Shown: positions 23,584 to 32,528, numbered from the stretch's first letter. The stretch: 36,497 nucleotides of DNA from an uncultured Gammaproteobacteria bacterium (GCA_913058135.1 CAJXPR010000025.1:1-36497), one strand, 5' to 3'. Made by a program: numbers and translations. Notes: a model not told the origin generated them from the letters alone.

Positions 23584-24753
23584 ATGCTTAGAAGATCCCT
23601 GTTTACCCTGGCGATGGCAGCCATGCTGTCGCTGCTGGCCCTGCCGGCCAGTGTGCTGGCCCAACCCGATATCGAACCTGCTGAACCGTTCAAGGTGGGC
23701 ACCTTTGCCGTCGGCAACGAGCAGTTTGCCGGCCTGGTGATGCGTGATGATTCGCTGATTGTGGACCTGGTAGAAGCCAACAAGGCGCTGGAGCTGATGC
23801 CGCAGTACGTGGGTGTCGACATGCCCGGCGACGTGCTGGGCCTGATCGAAGGCTACGAATATGGCCTGAAGTACCGGGTGTATGAGATCGTCAACGCGCT
23901 GGTGGAATCCGGCCTGTTGAGCGGTAACAACCGTCCCGACTATATCCATGCGGTTGAGGACGTGGATATCCGCGCGCCGATCCAGTACCCCAGCAAGATC
24001 ATGAACGCGGCGGTCAACTTCTATACTCACGCCTGTGAAGGCTGCACCGAGGAGCAACTGGCCCAGCGCACCCGTGAGCGCCGTGAGAACCGGGGCGTGC
24101 CCTACCTGTTTCTGAAACCGAGTCGTGGCGCTGTCATCGGCGACGGCGAGAACGTGATCATGCCTTATGGCCGCGACGAGATTGAGTACGAAGTGGAGAT
24201 GGCGATTGTGTTTGGCCGTTCCGGCAAGTACGTGTCTGCTGCCCGCGCCTATGATCATGTCTTTGGTTACATGGTAGCGATGGATATCTCCGACCGTGGC
24301 GGCCGTCCGCCAGGGGGCTTCAGTTCGGGTCTGGACTGGTTCGTCGGCAAGGGTCATGACACCTTTGCCCCGCACGGCCCATGGATTGTGCCCAAGGAGT
24401 TTTATGGCGACCCCATGGAGCGACTGCACCAGATCACCGTGGTGGATGGCGTTACCGTGCAGGAAGCCCGCGCCGGAGACATGATCCACAACATCCCGGA
24501 GCTGATCGAGTATGCTTCCTCGCTGATCACTATCTTCCCGGGCGATGTGTTGCAAAGCGGCACCTCCGGCGGCACCGGTTCAGGCCGTGTTGAGCGTGCT
24601 ACCGGCTCCGGATACCTGGTTGATGGCGAGACCATCAGTGCCAGTATCGAAGGCATCGGGACGCTGACCCACCGTGTGGTGCGTGAGCAGAGTGTGCCGG
24701 ACGATCTGTCCGGGGCGCAGTTGCCGCCGACGAGTACTTACCGTAATCAGTAA
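23584..24753 (+). CDS. Exported fumarylacetoacetate hydrolase family protein
   Basis: The 389-residue protein has a clear signal peptide (MLRRSLFTLAMAAMLSLLAL, cleavage after SVLAQ). That is unusual, because FAH-fold enzymes are normally cytoplasmic. The FAH domain starts near PSKIMNAAVNFYTHAC. It keeps the metal-binding acids Glu203 and Glu205 in YEVEMAIVFG and Asp234 in AMDISDRGG, and ends with FPGDVLQSGTSGGTGSG. Members cleave or decarboxylate beta-diketo acids or hydrate and isomerise 2-oxo acids; the substrate is unknown. ATG 23584 has AAGGA upstream. The gene is followed by a strong terminator. Confidence 0.9.
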   Translation: MLRRSLFTLAMAAMLSLLALPASVLAQPDIEPAEPFKVGTFAVGNEQFAGLVMRDDSLIVDLVEANKALELMPQYVGVDMPGDVLGLIEGYEYGLKYRVYEIVNALVESGLLSGNNRPDYIHAVEDVDIRAPIQYPSKIMNAAVNFYTHACEGCTEEQLAQRTRERRENRGVPYLFLKPSRGAVIGDGENVIMPYGRDEIEYEVEMAIVFGRSGKYVSAARAYDHVFGYMVAMDISDRGGRPPGGFSSGLDWFVGKGHDTFAPHGPWIVPKEFYGDPMERLHQITVVDGVTVQEARAGDMIHNIPELIEYASSLITIFPGDVLQSGTSGGTGSGRVERATGSGYLVDGETISASIEGIGTLTHRVVREQSVPDDLSGAQLPPTSTYRNQ

Positions 24754-24783
24754 TTGATTGATCGGGAAGGCAAAACCAGGCGT

Positions 24784-24818
24784 AAAAGCCCTGACATCTG
24801 ATGTCGGGGCTTTTTTTT
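24784..24818 (+). terminator. Rho-independent terminator after the FAH gene
   Basis: A stem of 14 pairs (24784-24797 with 24801-24814, one G-U pair) closes a three-base CTG loop, and eight T follow the stem's GGGC (24811-24818). It ends the FAH transcript 30 bases beyond its stop and lies 69 bases before the next GTG start, so the downstream barrel gene needs its own promoter. Confidence 0.92.
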
Positions 24819-24886
24819 GTGCCCGAAAAAGAGGGAATAAATGGGTTTGTTCAATTAGTATTGAGATTTTTGACCGGAGGAGAGGC

Positions 24887-27175
24887 GTGGCCTTAGGGGA
24901 CATGACGCGACAAAACAATAGATCTGCCCAGGCACTGCTTGGTGTTTTATTGCTGCTGATAGTTGCACTTGTGTCCGTGTCCAGCCATGCGCAGCCCGCC
25001 CCTGCCAACGCTGACAACCGGCCGGCCATAGTGGCGGCCCGGATCCCGGCAGGCATGGACGTGCAGCTTGACGGTTTTCTAGATGAAGAAGCCTGGGCTG
25101 CTGCGCAAGCCATCACTGAATTCCGCCAGCAGGAGCCCGTCGAAGGCGGCGTGCCCAGTGAACCGACCGCCATCCGTATTCTGTACGATGACGAAGCTCT
25201 ATACATCGGCGCCATGATGTACGACTCGAATCCTGACGGCATCCTTGCCTACCAGTTGCAACGCGACGCCGGGCTCGGGACCGATGACCGTTTTATGTGG
25301 ATCATCAGTACCTTCGACGACAACAGGACCGGATATTTCTTTGAAACCAACCCTGCAGGCCTGCTGGGCGACGGTCTGATTGAAGGCGGCGGTGGTTTCA
25401 ACAAGCGCTGGAATGGCCTGTGGAATATTCGGACGGCCATCCGGCCCGACGGCTGGTCAGTGGAAGTACGTATTCCGTTTTCGACGCTGAATTTTGATCC
25501 CGCGCTCAATGCCTGGGGGATCAACTTTCAGCGCACCATCCGTCGTTACAACGAAGAGATTCTCTGGAATGGCTGGCGGCGTAATGAAGGGCTGTTCCGT
25601 CCCATTTTCACCGGACAACTGCTGGGGCTGGACGATCTCAGCCAGGGCCGGGGCATTGAGCTGAAGCCTTTTGTGAATGCATCCACCAGCCGCGGCCCGG
25701 CGGCGGGCGCCGACAGCGGTGAGGATGCCAAGGTCGGTATTGATGTAACCTATTCGCTGACGCCATCGCTGCGCGGTGCCCTGACGCTGAATACGGATTT
25801 TGCCGAAGTGGAAGTTGATAACCGCCAGGTCAATCTCACCCGGTTTCCGTTGCGGTTTCCTGAGCAGCGCGAGTTCTTTCTGGAAGGCTCCGGTGTGTTC
25901 TCATTCAATTGGGCGGATCCGTTTTTCAGTCGCCGGATTGGTCTGGTTGAGGGCCAGGAAGTGCCGATCAGCTTTGGCGCCCGCCTGGGTGGCCAGATCG
26001 GTGACTACGAAGTCGGTCTGTATCAGGTGCGTACCGACGACACCACACTGGAAAACCGTGATGGCTCTGCGCGCCCCTGGGCCGCTGAGGACTTTACTGT
26101 CGGGCGGGTGAAACGCCGCCTGTTCCGGCAATCCCATGTGGGCATGATCTACACCCGACGCGCCTCGGACGGGGTCACCGGTGAAGAGCGTCTGGAAGAT
26201 CGCCACACCCTGGGCGCCGACTTTGATTTCTACACGTCGCAGTTTCTCGGTCAGTATAACGCCCAGTTTGAAGGTTTCCTGTCGTACCATACTGACCCGG
26301 TCGAGGGCGGCGATCTGACCTCGTCCAGTCGGCGCGCCCGTGGTGTACGCATGTCGTTCCCGAACGATCTGATTCGATTTCATTCATCACACCGGGAATT
26401 TGGTGAGAACTGGGATCCCGCTGTGGGTTTTGCCGACCGTCGCGGCTTCCGCCGGCATCAGCCCACACTGACAATCGCACCTCGGCCGCAGCGCTGGGAG
26501 TCGATCCGCCAGACTGAACATGAGATCCATTATGAACACCTGACGGATCTGGACAACCGTCTGCTGACCCGCAATATCGATGTCACACCGCTGCAGGTGA
26601 ACTTTGAAAGCGGCGATCGCATGGAAATTGAAGTCGGACGCAACTTTGAAAGTCTGGACGGCGTTTTTACCATCTACAACAAAGATGATGAAACGATTCA
26701 GATTCTTCCGGGCGACTACTATTCAGACAGTTGGTCTGCCAGCGTTGAGACGGCCGGCCGGCGCATGGTATCCGGCGAACTGGAAATTGGACGTTCCGAT
26801 TTTTGGGGCGGGCAGCGCGACAGTCTGGAGTTGACCGGTACCATTCGGCCACGTATTGGCGTATCACTGTCAGCCAACTATCAGCGTAATGAGGTCACGC
26901 TGCCGCAGGGCGATTTTGACACCAACCTGCTGCGCCTGACCTGGGCCTGGAACCTGAGTCCCTGGACCGCCATTACCGGCAACGTGCAGTACGATGACCT
27001 CTCCGATGTTGTGGGTGTTTACGCACGTCTGCGCTGGATAATCCAGCCGGGCAATGACGTGTTCCTGGTCTGGAGCAACAACTGGTTGTACGACGATGGT
27101 CCACTGCTCGACAGTCGTTTTACCACACTGTCCAGCGGCGGTACGCTGAAGGTGAATTACACATTCCGTTTTTAG
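24887..27175 (+). CDS. CBM9-like and DUF5916 outer-membrane protein
   Basis: The 762-residue protein has a signal peptide (hydrophobic ALLGVLLLLIVALVSVSSHAQ). A carbohydrate-binding family 9-like sandwich follows at about 58-240 (DVQLDGFLDEEAWAAAQAI, ALYIGAMMYDSN, GYFFETNPAGLLGDGLIEG, WSVEVRIPFSTLNF). A DUF5916 barrel comes next, with FPLRFPEQREFFLEGSGVF and an aromatic C-terminus (NYTFRF) typical of outer-membrane barrels. The start is taken at GTG 24887 because GGAGG stands exactly six bases before it; ATG 24902 is an alternative. The longer frame to 24758 would run through the terminator. The role is unknown; it may bind sugar or export a product. Confidence 0.87.
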   Translation: MALGDMTRQNNRSAQALLGVLLLLIVALVSVSSHAQPAPANADNRPAIVAARIPAGMDVQLDGFLDEEAWAAAQAITEFRQQEPVEGGVPSEPTAIRILYDDEALYIGAMMYDSNPDGILAYQLQRDAGLGTDDRFMWIISTFDDNRTGYFFETNPAGLLGDGLIEGGGGFNKRWNGLWNIRTAIRPDGWSVEVRIPFSTLNFDPALNAWGINFQRTIRRYNEEILWNGWRRNEGLFRPIFTGQLLGLDDLSQGRGIELKPFVNASTSRGPAAGADSGEDAKVGIDVTYSLTPSLRGALTLNTDFAEVEVDNRQVNLTRFPLRFPEQREFFLEGSGVFSFNWADPFFSRRIGLVEGQEVPISFGARLGGQIGDYEVGLYQVRTDDTTLENRDGSARPWAAEDFTVGRVKRRLFRQSHVGMIYTRRASDGVTGEERLEDRHTLGADFDFYTSQFLGQYNAQFEGFLSYHTDPVEGGDLTSSSRRARGVRMSFPNDLIRFHSSHREFGENWDPAVGFADRRGFRRHQPTLTIAPRPQRWESIRQTEHEIHYEHLTDLDNRLLTRNIDVTPLQVNFESGDRMEIEVGRNFESLDGVFTIYNKDDETIQILPGDYYSDSWSASVETAGRRMVSGELEIGRSDFWGGQRDSLELTGTIRPRIGVSLSANYQRNEVTLPQGDFDTNLLRLTWAWNLSPWTAITGNVQYDDLSDVVGVYARLRWIIQPGNDVFLVWSNNWLYDDGPLLDSRFTTLSSGGTLKVNYTFRF

Positions 27176-27257
27176 GTCGGCTTGAATGTGATCTGTCTTT
27201 GTCTCACAATGAATCTGCGTCATTAATCTATCGGTAGATCAATAGAGGAGAAGGTTT

Positions 27258-27461
27258 ATGGATGACTATCCTGCGAAAGACAAGCATTACGATCTGATAA
27301 GCACGCTCTATCACGCGGCAAAAGGCGTTGATTCACTCAAGCAATACGTCAAGGACGCCGAAGGTGACGAAGAGGCAGCCGCGTTGTTCAAGGAGGCTTT
27401 ACGCAGCTATCAGGAGATAGGTGAAAAGGCCAAAAAGCTTCTGAAAAACCGGCTCGACTAG
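27258..27461 (+). CDS. Small hypothetical helical protein, 67 residues
   Basis: ATG 27258 follows a strong AGGAGAAGG ribosome site. The peptide is acidic-basic and amphipathic (KDKHYDLISTLYHAAKGVDS, DEEAAALFKEALRSYQEIGEKAKKLLKNRL) and should form two or three helices with no membrane or export signal. I do not recognise a family name. Its stop overlaps the convergent lysoplasmalogenase gene end by four bases (27458-27461). Confidence 0.75.
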   Translation: MDDYPAKDKHYDLISTLYHAAKGVDSLKQYVKDAEGDEEAAALFKEALRSYQEIGEKAKKLLKNRLD

Positions 27462-28168
27462 GTAGCCTCCCGCCTCGTTGCATGCGCTGGCATTTGCGTG
27501 TCAGCGCATGCGCGAACAACCCCCAGGCATATCAGTAGTTGTGCCACGTAATAGGTTGTCATCACTGCCACGCCTGAGTTTGCAAACGGCGTCACGAACA
27601 GATTGACCGCAATCAGCGTGTCGCTGACCATGAACACCAGTGCGCCGACGGCGACCCAGATAAACTGCGGGTCGTTCCGGAATCCAGCAGCAATCGCCAT
27701 CAGGCTGATCGCAATCATGTAGGCGGTGACCGGTATCCGCATGTCGCCTGCTTGCGGCACTATCAGCAGGGTACAGACCAGTGCATACGCAATAATCAGG
27801 CACGCCCAGGGCAGGCGCCGGGGTTGCCAGCGAAACTGAGTCAGGAACAGGATAGTGTAGGTGACCTGCGCCAGCAGAAATGCGCCCAGGCCCTGTACAA
27901 AAAGCCCCTCCAACGCCAGCAGGATATCCCCGATTGCTGACAGCACCAGACCCAGTCCCAGTAACGTACGGATCTTGCCGCCGGTACGGCTCAGGGCAAG
28001 CTGCAGCAGCATGGCAATGGGAATGATCTTGAAGAACCAGCGCAAAGCCGATGGAATGAAGTCGGGCAGGGCGATATACAGCAGGCTGAAACCAGCAAAG
28101 ATGATTAGCCACAGGGGCGTAACCGTCGATGAAACTGATCTGGCTAAGGTTTGATGAGTAGCTGTCAT
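27458..28168 (-). CDS. YhhN family membrane protein (lysoplasmalogenase-like)
   Basis: The 236-residue protein has about eight hydrophobic segments and the family motifs LVLSAIGDILLALEG, FLLAQVTYTILFLTQFRW and VGALVFMVSDTLIAVN, matching YhhN (PF07947). Animal TMEM86 relatives hydrolyse the vinyl-ether bond of lysoplasmalogens; for the bacterial members, activity of this kind is known in a few cases only. The ribosome site before ATG 28168 is weak. It lies divergently from the molybdenum hydroxylase genes. Confidence 0.88.
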   Translation of the reverse strand: MTATHQTLARSVSSTVTPLWLIIFAGFSLLYIALPDFIPSALRWFFKIIPIAMLLQLALSRTGGKIRTLLGLGLVLSAIGDILLALEGLFVQGLGAFLLAQVTYTILFLTQFRWQPRRLPWACLIIAYALVCTLLIVPQAGDMRIPVTAYMIAISLMAIAAGFRNDPQFIWVAVGALVFMVSDTLIAVNLFVTPFANSGVAVMTTYYVAQLLICLGVVRACADTQMPAHATRREAT

Positions 28169-28325
28169 GTGCTGTTGTTCTCGTTATCAAGAGATACTCT
28201 GCTCGGTTTTTTACCGTATGTCCAGTCCCCGGTAAGCAGGGACAGGGCACGCTGCCCGAAACCTTGACGACATAAAATCAGAGGGGTAGTCTGATTGCAT
28301 CGAATGGATTCGACGGGGTACGCGT

Positions 28326-28841
28326 ATGACCCAGCCAGCATCTCCTCATCAGAAAATGGCACTCGACCTCCGCGTCAATGGCAAGCCTTATGCTGTTAAC
28401 GTGGAGCCGCGCCGCACGCTGCTCGACGCACTGCGCCATGACTGCGGCCTGACCGGCACCAAGAAAGTCTGCGACATGGGCAATTGCGGCGCCTGCACGG
28501 TGATTCTCGACGGCAGGACTGTGTATGCATGCCTGGTGCTGGCGGCGGAATGTGAGAATCAGTCGGTCACCACGATAGAATGCTCAGATCAAGACGAAGC
28601 CCCGTGGCTGTCTGCCTTGCAACAGGCATTCATTGATCACGATGCCTTCCAGTGCGGTTACTGCACGCCGGGACAGCTTATGAGTCTCAGCGCGCTGTTT
28701 AGTAAAAATTCCACTCCCGATGAGCAAGCCATTACCGACGCGGTCGCCGGCAATTTGTGCCGATGCGGCGCCTATCGTCATATCCTGAAGGCCGCTTCCG
28801 CAGTCGCGGATGCCGAGCGTGCCAAGTGGGCAGACCCATGA
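28326..28841 (+). CDS. Molybdenum hydroxylase, 2Fe-2S subunit (PaoA/YagT-like)
   Basis: The 171-residue protein carries two 2Fe-2S clusters and passes electrons from the molybdenum centre to FAD. The plant-ferredoxin-type cluster is held by Cys49, Cys54, Cys57 and Cys69 (CDMGNCGACTVI ... YACLV). The second cluster is held by Cys110, Cys113, Cys145 and Cys147 (FQCGYCTPGQ ... NLCRCGAYRHI). All eight cysteines are present. No twin-arginine signal is seen, so it is cytoplasmic, unlike periplasmic PaoA of E. coli. ATG 28356 is an alternative start. Its stop overlaps the next gene's ATG. Confidence 0.95.
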   Translation: MTQPASPHQKMALDLRVNGKPYAVNVEPRRTLLDALRHDCGLTGTKKVCDMGNCGACTVILDGRTVYACLVLAAECENQSVTTIECSDQDEAPWLSALQQAFIDHDAFQCGYCTPGQLMSLSALFSKNSTPDEQAITDAVAGNLCRCGAYRHILKAASAVADAERAKWADP

Positions 28842-31060
28842 GTGCCGCCGACAATATCGCTGAGCGCGTGCCAAGGCGCGAGGGCAGACAGAAGGTCACC
28901 GGCAGCGCCCGGTTCTCCAGCGATACGGAAATGCCCGGTCAACTCTACGCCGGCATTCTGCGCAGTCCCCATGCCAATGCCCGCGTGCGTTCGTTGGATG
29001 ACTCGGCGGTGCGCGCGGTCCCGGGCGTCCGTGACGTCATCACCGCAGATGACGTTCAGGGCATGCACTGGTACGAGGAAAAGGTACTGACCTTCAGCGA
29101 GCGAGTGCGCTTTGTCGGCGATGAAGTCGCGGCGGTGGTCGCTGATACCGAGGAGGCTGTGCAGGATGCCTTGCGCGCCTTTGAGCTCGAGTACGATGTG
29201 CTCGATGCGGTTGTTGGTCTCGACGCGGCGTGCGCTGCCGATGCGCCGCAGCTGCATGACGACAAACCGGGCAACCTTGCCGCAGAGCCGCAGATCTACG
29301 AACGCGGTAATACTGGAAAGGGCTTTGCTGCGGCGGATGTGATCGTGGAGGCGACGTATGCCACACAAACTGCATTACACAACGCGCTGGAGCCCCATGG
29401 TTGCAATGCCAGCTGGGATGGAGAGACCCTCGATTTGTGGGTGTCGACGCAGGGCATCTTCGCCGTGCGCAAGGGCATCGCGCAGAAGCTGGGGTTGGCG
29501 TTAAACCGCGTGCGTGTGCATGCCGAGCACGTGGGCGGTGGCTTTGGCGCCAAACAGGTGGACTGGAAGCCCACGCTTATAGCCGCAGTGTTGTCCATGC
29601 GCAACAAACGTCCGGTAAAACTCCTGCTTGACCGCGAAGCTGAGAATCTGGCGGCGGGCAATCGCAACGCGACGCGTCAGCACGTCAGGCTGGGGGCAAC
29701 ACGCGATGGCCGTCTGTGTGCGATTGCCGCCCGCATCAGCGTTGATGGTGGCGCGTACCGGCTCGGCGGCGAGTCGAGCAACGTGGGTGGCTGCTATCAG
29801 CGCCTTTATGCCTGCGAAAATGTGCGCACTGAGCAGCGACAATATTACACCAACGCCGGCCCGTCGGTTGCCTTTCGCGCACCAGGGTTTGTGGAAGGTA
29901 CCTTCGCCCTGGAACAGGCCATGGATGAACTTGCAGGCAAACTGGAGATGGACCCTTTCACACTGCGTGAACGCAACTATACAAAGACAGACCAGGTCAC
30001 ACAGAAACCTTACTCATCTCCCGATGCGCTGCAGCATTGTTATGCTGCCGCACGCGAGGCCTTCGCGTGGCCGACGGACGCAGCGGAACGCGACAGAGGG
30101 CGTAAGCGGCGCGGCATCGGCATGGCGGCAAGTGTGTGGGTGGGTGGCGGTCTTAATCCGCCTGCCCTGGCTGCGGTAAGCATGCAGGCGGACGGCTCGG
30201 TGACTGTTCACACCGGCGCCCAGGATATAGGTACCGGCACGCGAACCGTGCTCGGTCAGATTGCTGCGAAAACACTTGATGTTGCTCTGCAACAGGTAAC
30301 GGTGCTGTTGGGAGACACAGCGGGTGAGCTTTATTCACCGACCAGTGCCGGCAGCGCCACACTGCCTTCCGTCGGGCCGGCGGTAGAAGCAGCAGCGGCA
30401 GAGCTGCGACAGCAAATTCTGCAACACGCTGCGGATTGTCTGGAAACCAGTGCAGAGAATCTGACACTGGTCGATGGTTGCGTTCGCGGAAAAGGTGATG
30501 CTCAACGCTATTTGTCTCTGGCAGAATTGGCTGCGTCGCTGCCGGCTGGGACATTAAAAGGCCGGAGCGCCAATACCGACAAACCTGATGACAGATCACT
30601 GAAGACGTTTGCCGTTCAGTGTGCTGAGGTTGAGGTTGACCTGGATACCGCGGAGGTTACGGTGCTGCGCCTTGTCTGCGCGCCGGACTGTGGAGCCGTG
30701 ATCAATCCTCTGCTTGCCGATAGCCAGGTGATCGGCGGCGCGACCCAGGGTCTGGGTTTTGCGATGAGCGAGGGCAGGATCATGGATCGCAGTTCCGGCC
30801 TGGTGCTCAACGCCAATCTGGAAGACTATCTGGTGCCCACCATATTGGACGTGCCGCCTGTCACACATGCTTTAGTCAATCTGCCAGACTATTCGGAGAA
30901 CCGGTTGGGCGTCAAAGGCCTTGGCGAACCGCCATTGATAGCGACGGCTCCTGCCATCATCAACGCCGTTCACGATGCGATCGGGTTAAGGGTACGGGAG
31001 CTGCCCTTGAATCATAAAAAGCTGCTGGATCTGATGTGCCAGACAGGAGATGTCCCATGA
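28838..31060 (+). CDS. Molybdenum hydroxylase, molybdopterin-binding catalytic subunit (xanthine dehydrogenase family)
   Basis: The 740-residue catalytic subunit has the a/b hammerhead domain at about 15-125 (VTGSARFSSDTEMPGQLYAGILRSPHA), the molybdopterin-binding GGGFGAKQ (233-240) and the AFRAPGF-type segment near PSVAFRAPGFVEG. The catalytic glutamate is Glu697 in GVKGLGEPPL. The start is ATG 28838, overlapping the small subunit's stop as ATGA. It oxidises aldehydes or N-heterocycles using water as oxygen source; which one cannot be decided. It is the middle gene of the three-gene operon. Confidence 0.94.
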   Translation: MSAADNIAERVPRREGRQKVTGSARFSSDTEMPGQLYAGILRSPHANARVRSLDDSAVRAVPGVRDVITADDVQGMHWYEEKVLTFSERVRFVGDEVAAVVADTEEAVQDALRAFELEYDVLDAVVGLDAACAADAPQLHDDKPGNLAAEPQIYERGNTGKGFAAADVIVEATYATQTALHNALEPHGCNASWDGETLDLWVSTQGIFAVRKGIAQKLGLALNRVRVHAEHVGGGFGAKQVDWKPTLIAAVLSMRNKRPVKLLLDREAENLAAGNRNATRQHVRLGATRDGRLCAIAARISVDGGAYRLGGESSNVGGCYQRLYACENVRTEQRQYYTNAGPSVAFRAPGFVEGTFALEQAMDELAGKLEMDPFTLRERNYTKTDQVTQKPYSSPDALQHCYAAAREAFAWPTDAAERDRGRKRRGIGMAASVWVGGGLNPPALAAVSMQADGSVTVHTGAQDIGTGTRTVLGQIAAKTLDVALQQVTVLLGDTAGELYSPTSAGSATLPSVGPAVEAAAAELRQQILQHAADCLETSAENLTLVDGCVRGKGDAQRYLSLAELAASLPAGTLKGRSANTDKPDDRSLKTFAVQCAEVEVDLDTAEVTVLRLVCAPDCGAVINPLLADSQVIGGATQGLGFAMSEGRIMDRSSGLVLNANLEDYLVPTILDVPPVTHALVNLPDYSENRLGVKGLGEPPLIATAPAIINAVHDAIGLRVRELPLNHKKLLDLMCQTGDVP

Positions 31061-32064
31061 GGTCTTTTGCATACGCCAACAGCCGCTCGATGACTGAGAC
31101 ACTCGCCGGGCTGGGTGAAAACCGCCGTCCGCTGGCGGGGGGGACCGATCTGTTGCCGCTGCTGAAGTCGGACATAACCTCGGTTGCTGAATTAGTTGAT
31201 ATCAAGCGGGCTGAGTTGCCTGCAGGCATTACTGCAAGTTCAACGGGCATCAGCCTGGGTGCGTTAACGACCTTGTCCGACATAGCCACCAGTGCGGTGC
31301 TGGGCGGGCAATATGTGCTGCTGAAGCAGGCGGCGCAGCAAGCGGCCACCGTCCAGATACGTAACCGCGCGACACTGGCCGGCAATCTGCTGCAACGGCC
31401 ACGTTGCTGGTACTTTCGTAACCCGGCCGCGAATTGCTGGCTGAAGGGCGGCGACACCTGTCTGGCGGTGGAGGGGCGCAATGAGCATCATGCGGTGTTT
31501 GATGACAGCCCCTGCAAGGCTGTGCACCCCTCTGATCTGGCCGGCTGTCTGCTGGCCCTGGAGGCCAGTGTCACCTTGCAGGATGCGCAGGATCAGCGAC
31601 AACTGCCGCTCAGCGAGTTCTTTGCCGCCCCTGAAGATAGCAGGCGCTGTGAGACCCTGATCCGTCAGGATGAACTGGTGACCCGTGTGGATATTCCGCG
31701 CCTGGACGATGACTGGCGCAGCGTTTATCTGAAGGCGATGGACAGGAAAGCCTGGACCTTCGCGCTGGCGGGTATCGCCGTTGTGATGCACAAACAGGAT
31801 GGCAGGATAGATACCATAAGGATCGTTGTTAATGGTCTGGCGACGGTGCCACGCCGGTTGCGTCAATGTGAAGACAGGTTGCGGGGAACATCCGGCGAGG
31901 CTGCTGACATAGAAGCCTCGGTCGACGCGCTGGCGGAGGGCGCGCAGCCACTGTCCGATAGCGGCTACAAGATCGCCCTGGCCCGCAAGCTGCTTGGTGC
32001 GGCGCTGCGCTGTGTGATCAATAGTGATACCGAAGTTGAGCGATCAGCAGCGCGCTCTCCGTGA
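31057..32064 (+). CDS. Molybdenum hydroxylase, FAD subunit with probable extra 4Fe-4S cluster
   Basis: The 335-residue subunit starts at ATG 31057, overlapping the catalytic gene's stop (ATGA). It has the FAD-binding motifs RPLAGGTDLLPLLK and RNRATLAGNLLQRPRCWYFR. Between these and the C-terminal CO-dehydrogenase flavoprotein domain lie four cysteines: Cys117, Cys127, Cys135 and Cys153 (the last in SPCKAVHPSD), spaced as in PaoB/YagS and 4-hydroxybenzoyl-CoA reductase beta, where they hold a 4Fe-4S cluster. This points to the PaoABC type rather than ordinary xanthine dehydrogenase. The 3' end overlaps the convergent yoeB gene by 47 bases. Confidence 0.92.
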   Translation: MRSFAYANSRSMTETLAGLGENRRPLAGGTDLLPLLKSDITSVAELVDIKRAELPAGITASSTGISLGALTTLSDIATSAVLGGQYVLLKQAAQQAATVQIRNRATLAGNLLQRPRCWYFRNPAANCWLKGGDTCLAVEGRNEHHAVFDDSPCKAVHPSDLAGCLLALEASVTLQDAQDQRQLPLSEFFAAPEDSRRCETLIRQDELVTRVDIPRLDDDWRSVYLKAMDRKAWTFALAGIAVVMHKQDGRIDTIRIVVNGLATVPRRLRQCEDRLRGTSGEAADIEASVDALAEGAQPLSDSGYKIALARKLLGAALRCVINSDTEVERSAARSP

Positions 32065-32272
32065 CCTTGTAAGCCATACGGTCTGTTTCGTTGATTCGAC
32101 GTGACCAGTAACCGGCCAGGCCATGCTTAAGAGGTTCGGGTTTGCCGATGCCCTGATACGGCTCGCGCTGGGTCTCCCGGATCAATTTGTTGATCCGATG
32201 AAGGGTTTTTTTGTCGGTCTTTTGCCAGTAAACATAGTCTGCCCAGGCATTTTCCGAGAAAATCAGCTTCAT
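32018..32272 (-). CDS. yoeB: YoeB/Txe family toxin
   Basis: The 84-residue protein is a full-length YoeB-type mRNA interferase, which cleaves mRNA in the ribosome A site. Its family marks are FSENAWADYVYWQKTDKKTLHRIN, GKPEPLKHGLAGYWSRRINETDRMAY and the C-terminal LRYHY, whose histidine and tyrosine are the catalytic pair in E. coli YoeB. The ATG at 32272 overlaps the antitoxin stop by four bases. Its 3' end overlaps the FAD subunit's 3' end by 47 bases in antisense. Confidence 0.95.
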   Translation of the reverse strand: MKLIFSENAWADYVYWQKTDKKTLHRINKLIRETQREPYQGIGKPEPLKHGLAGYWSRRINETDRMAYKVTESALLIAQLRYHY

Positions 32273-32520
32273 TCAATCAGAGCCCTTTCCTGGCCGTCGC
32301 CCAGTTCCAGTTCAGCCACGGACTCCAGCAGACGCCGGGCGTTTTTGGGCGCACGCAGGAGATAGGCGGTTTCCTGCAATGCGTCATAGTCTTCCAGGGA
32401 GATCATGACTACGGATTGAGCCTTGTTGCGCGTAATAATGATGGGGGCGTGGTCTTCACAGACCTGCTCCATGGTTTTTGCCAGATTGGTCCTGGCGGCG
32501 GTGTAACTGATAGCGTCCAT
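32269..32520 (-). CDS. yefM: YefM family antitoxin
   Basis: The 83-residue antitoxin begins MDAISYTAARTNLAKTMEQV and has HAPIIITRNKAQSVVMISLEDYDALQETAYLL, the classic YefM N-terminal fold and linker, then an acidic toxin-binding tail. The start is ATG 32520; the frame upstream would run through the operator. It neutralises YoeB and binds its own promoter region. A ribosome site is weak (AGG about ten bases upstream). Confidence 0.94.
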   Translation of the reverse strand: MDAISYTAARTNLAKTMEQVCEDHAPIIITRNKAQSVVMISLEDYDALQETAYLLRAPKNARRLLESVAELELGDGQERALIE

Positions 32521-32528
32521 AATAAATA

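Noticed and set aside
23521-24555. 344-residue minus-strand frame
   Set aside because: It lies wholly antisense to the FAH gene, is rich in His/Gln/Arg as expected of a complement frame, and has no recognisable domain.
27224-27245. Short inverted repeat (ATCTA / TAGAT) before the 67-residue protein
   Set aside because: Only five pairs, with no T run and no regulatory context; not enough to call a site.
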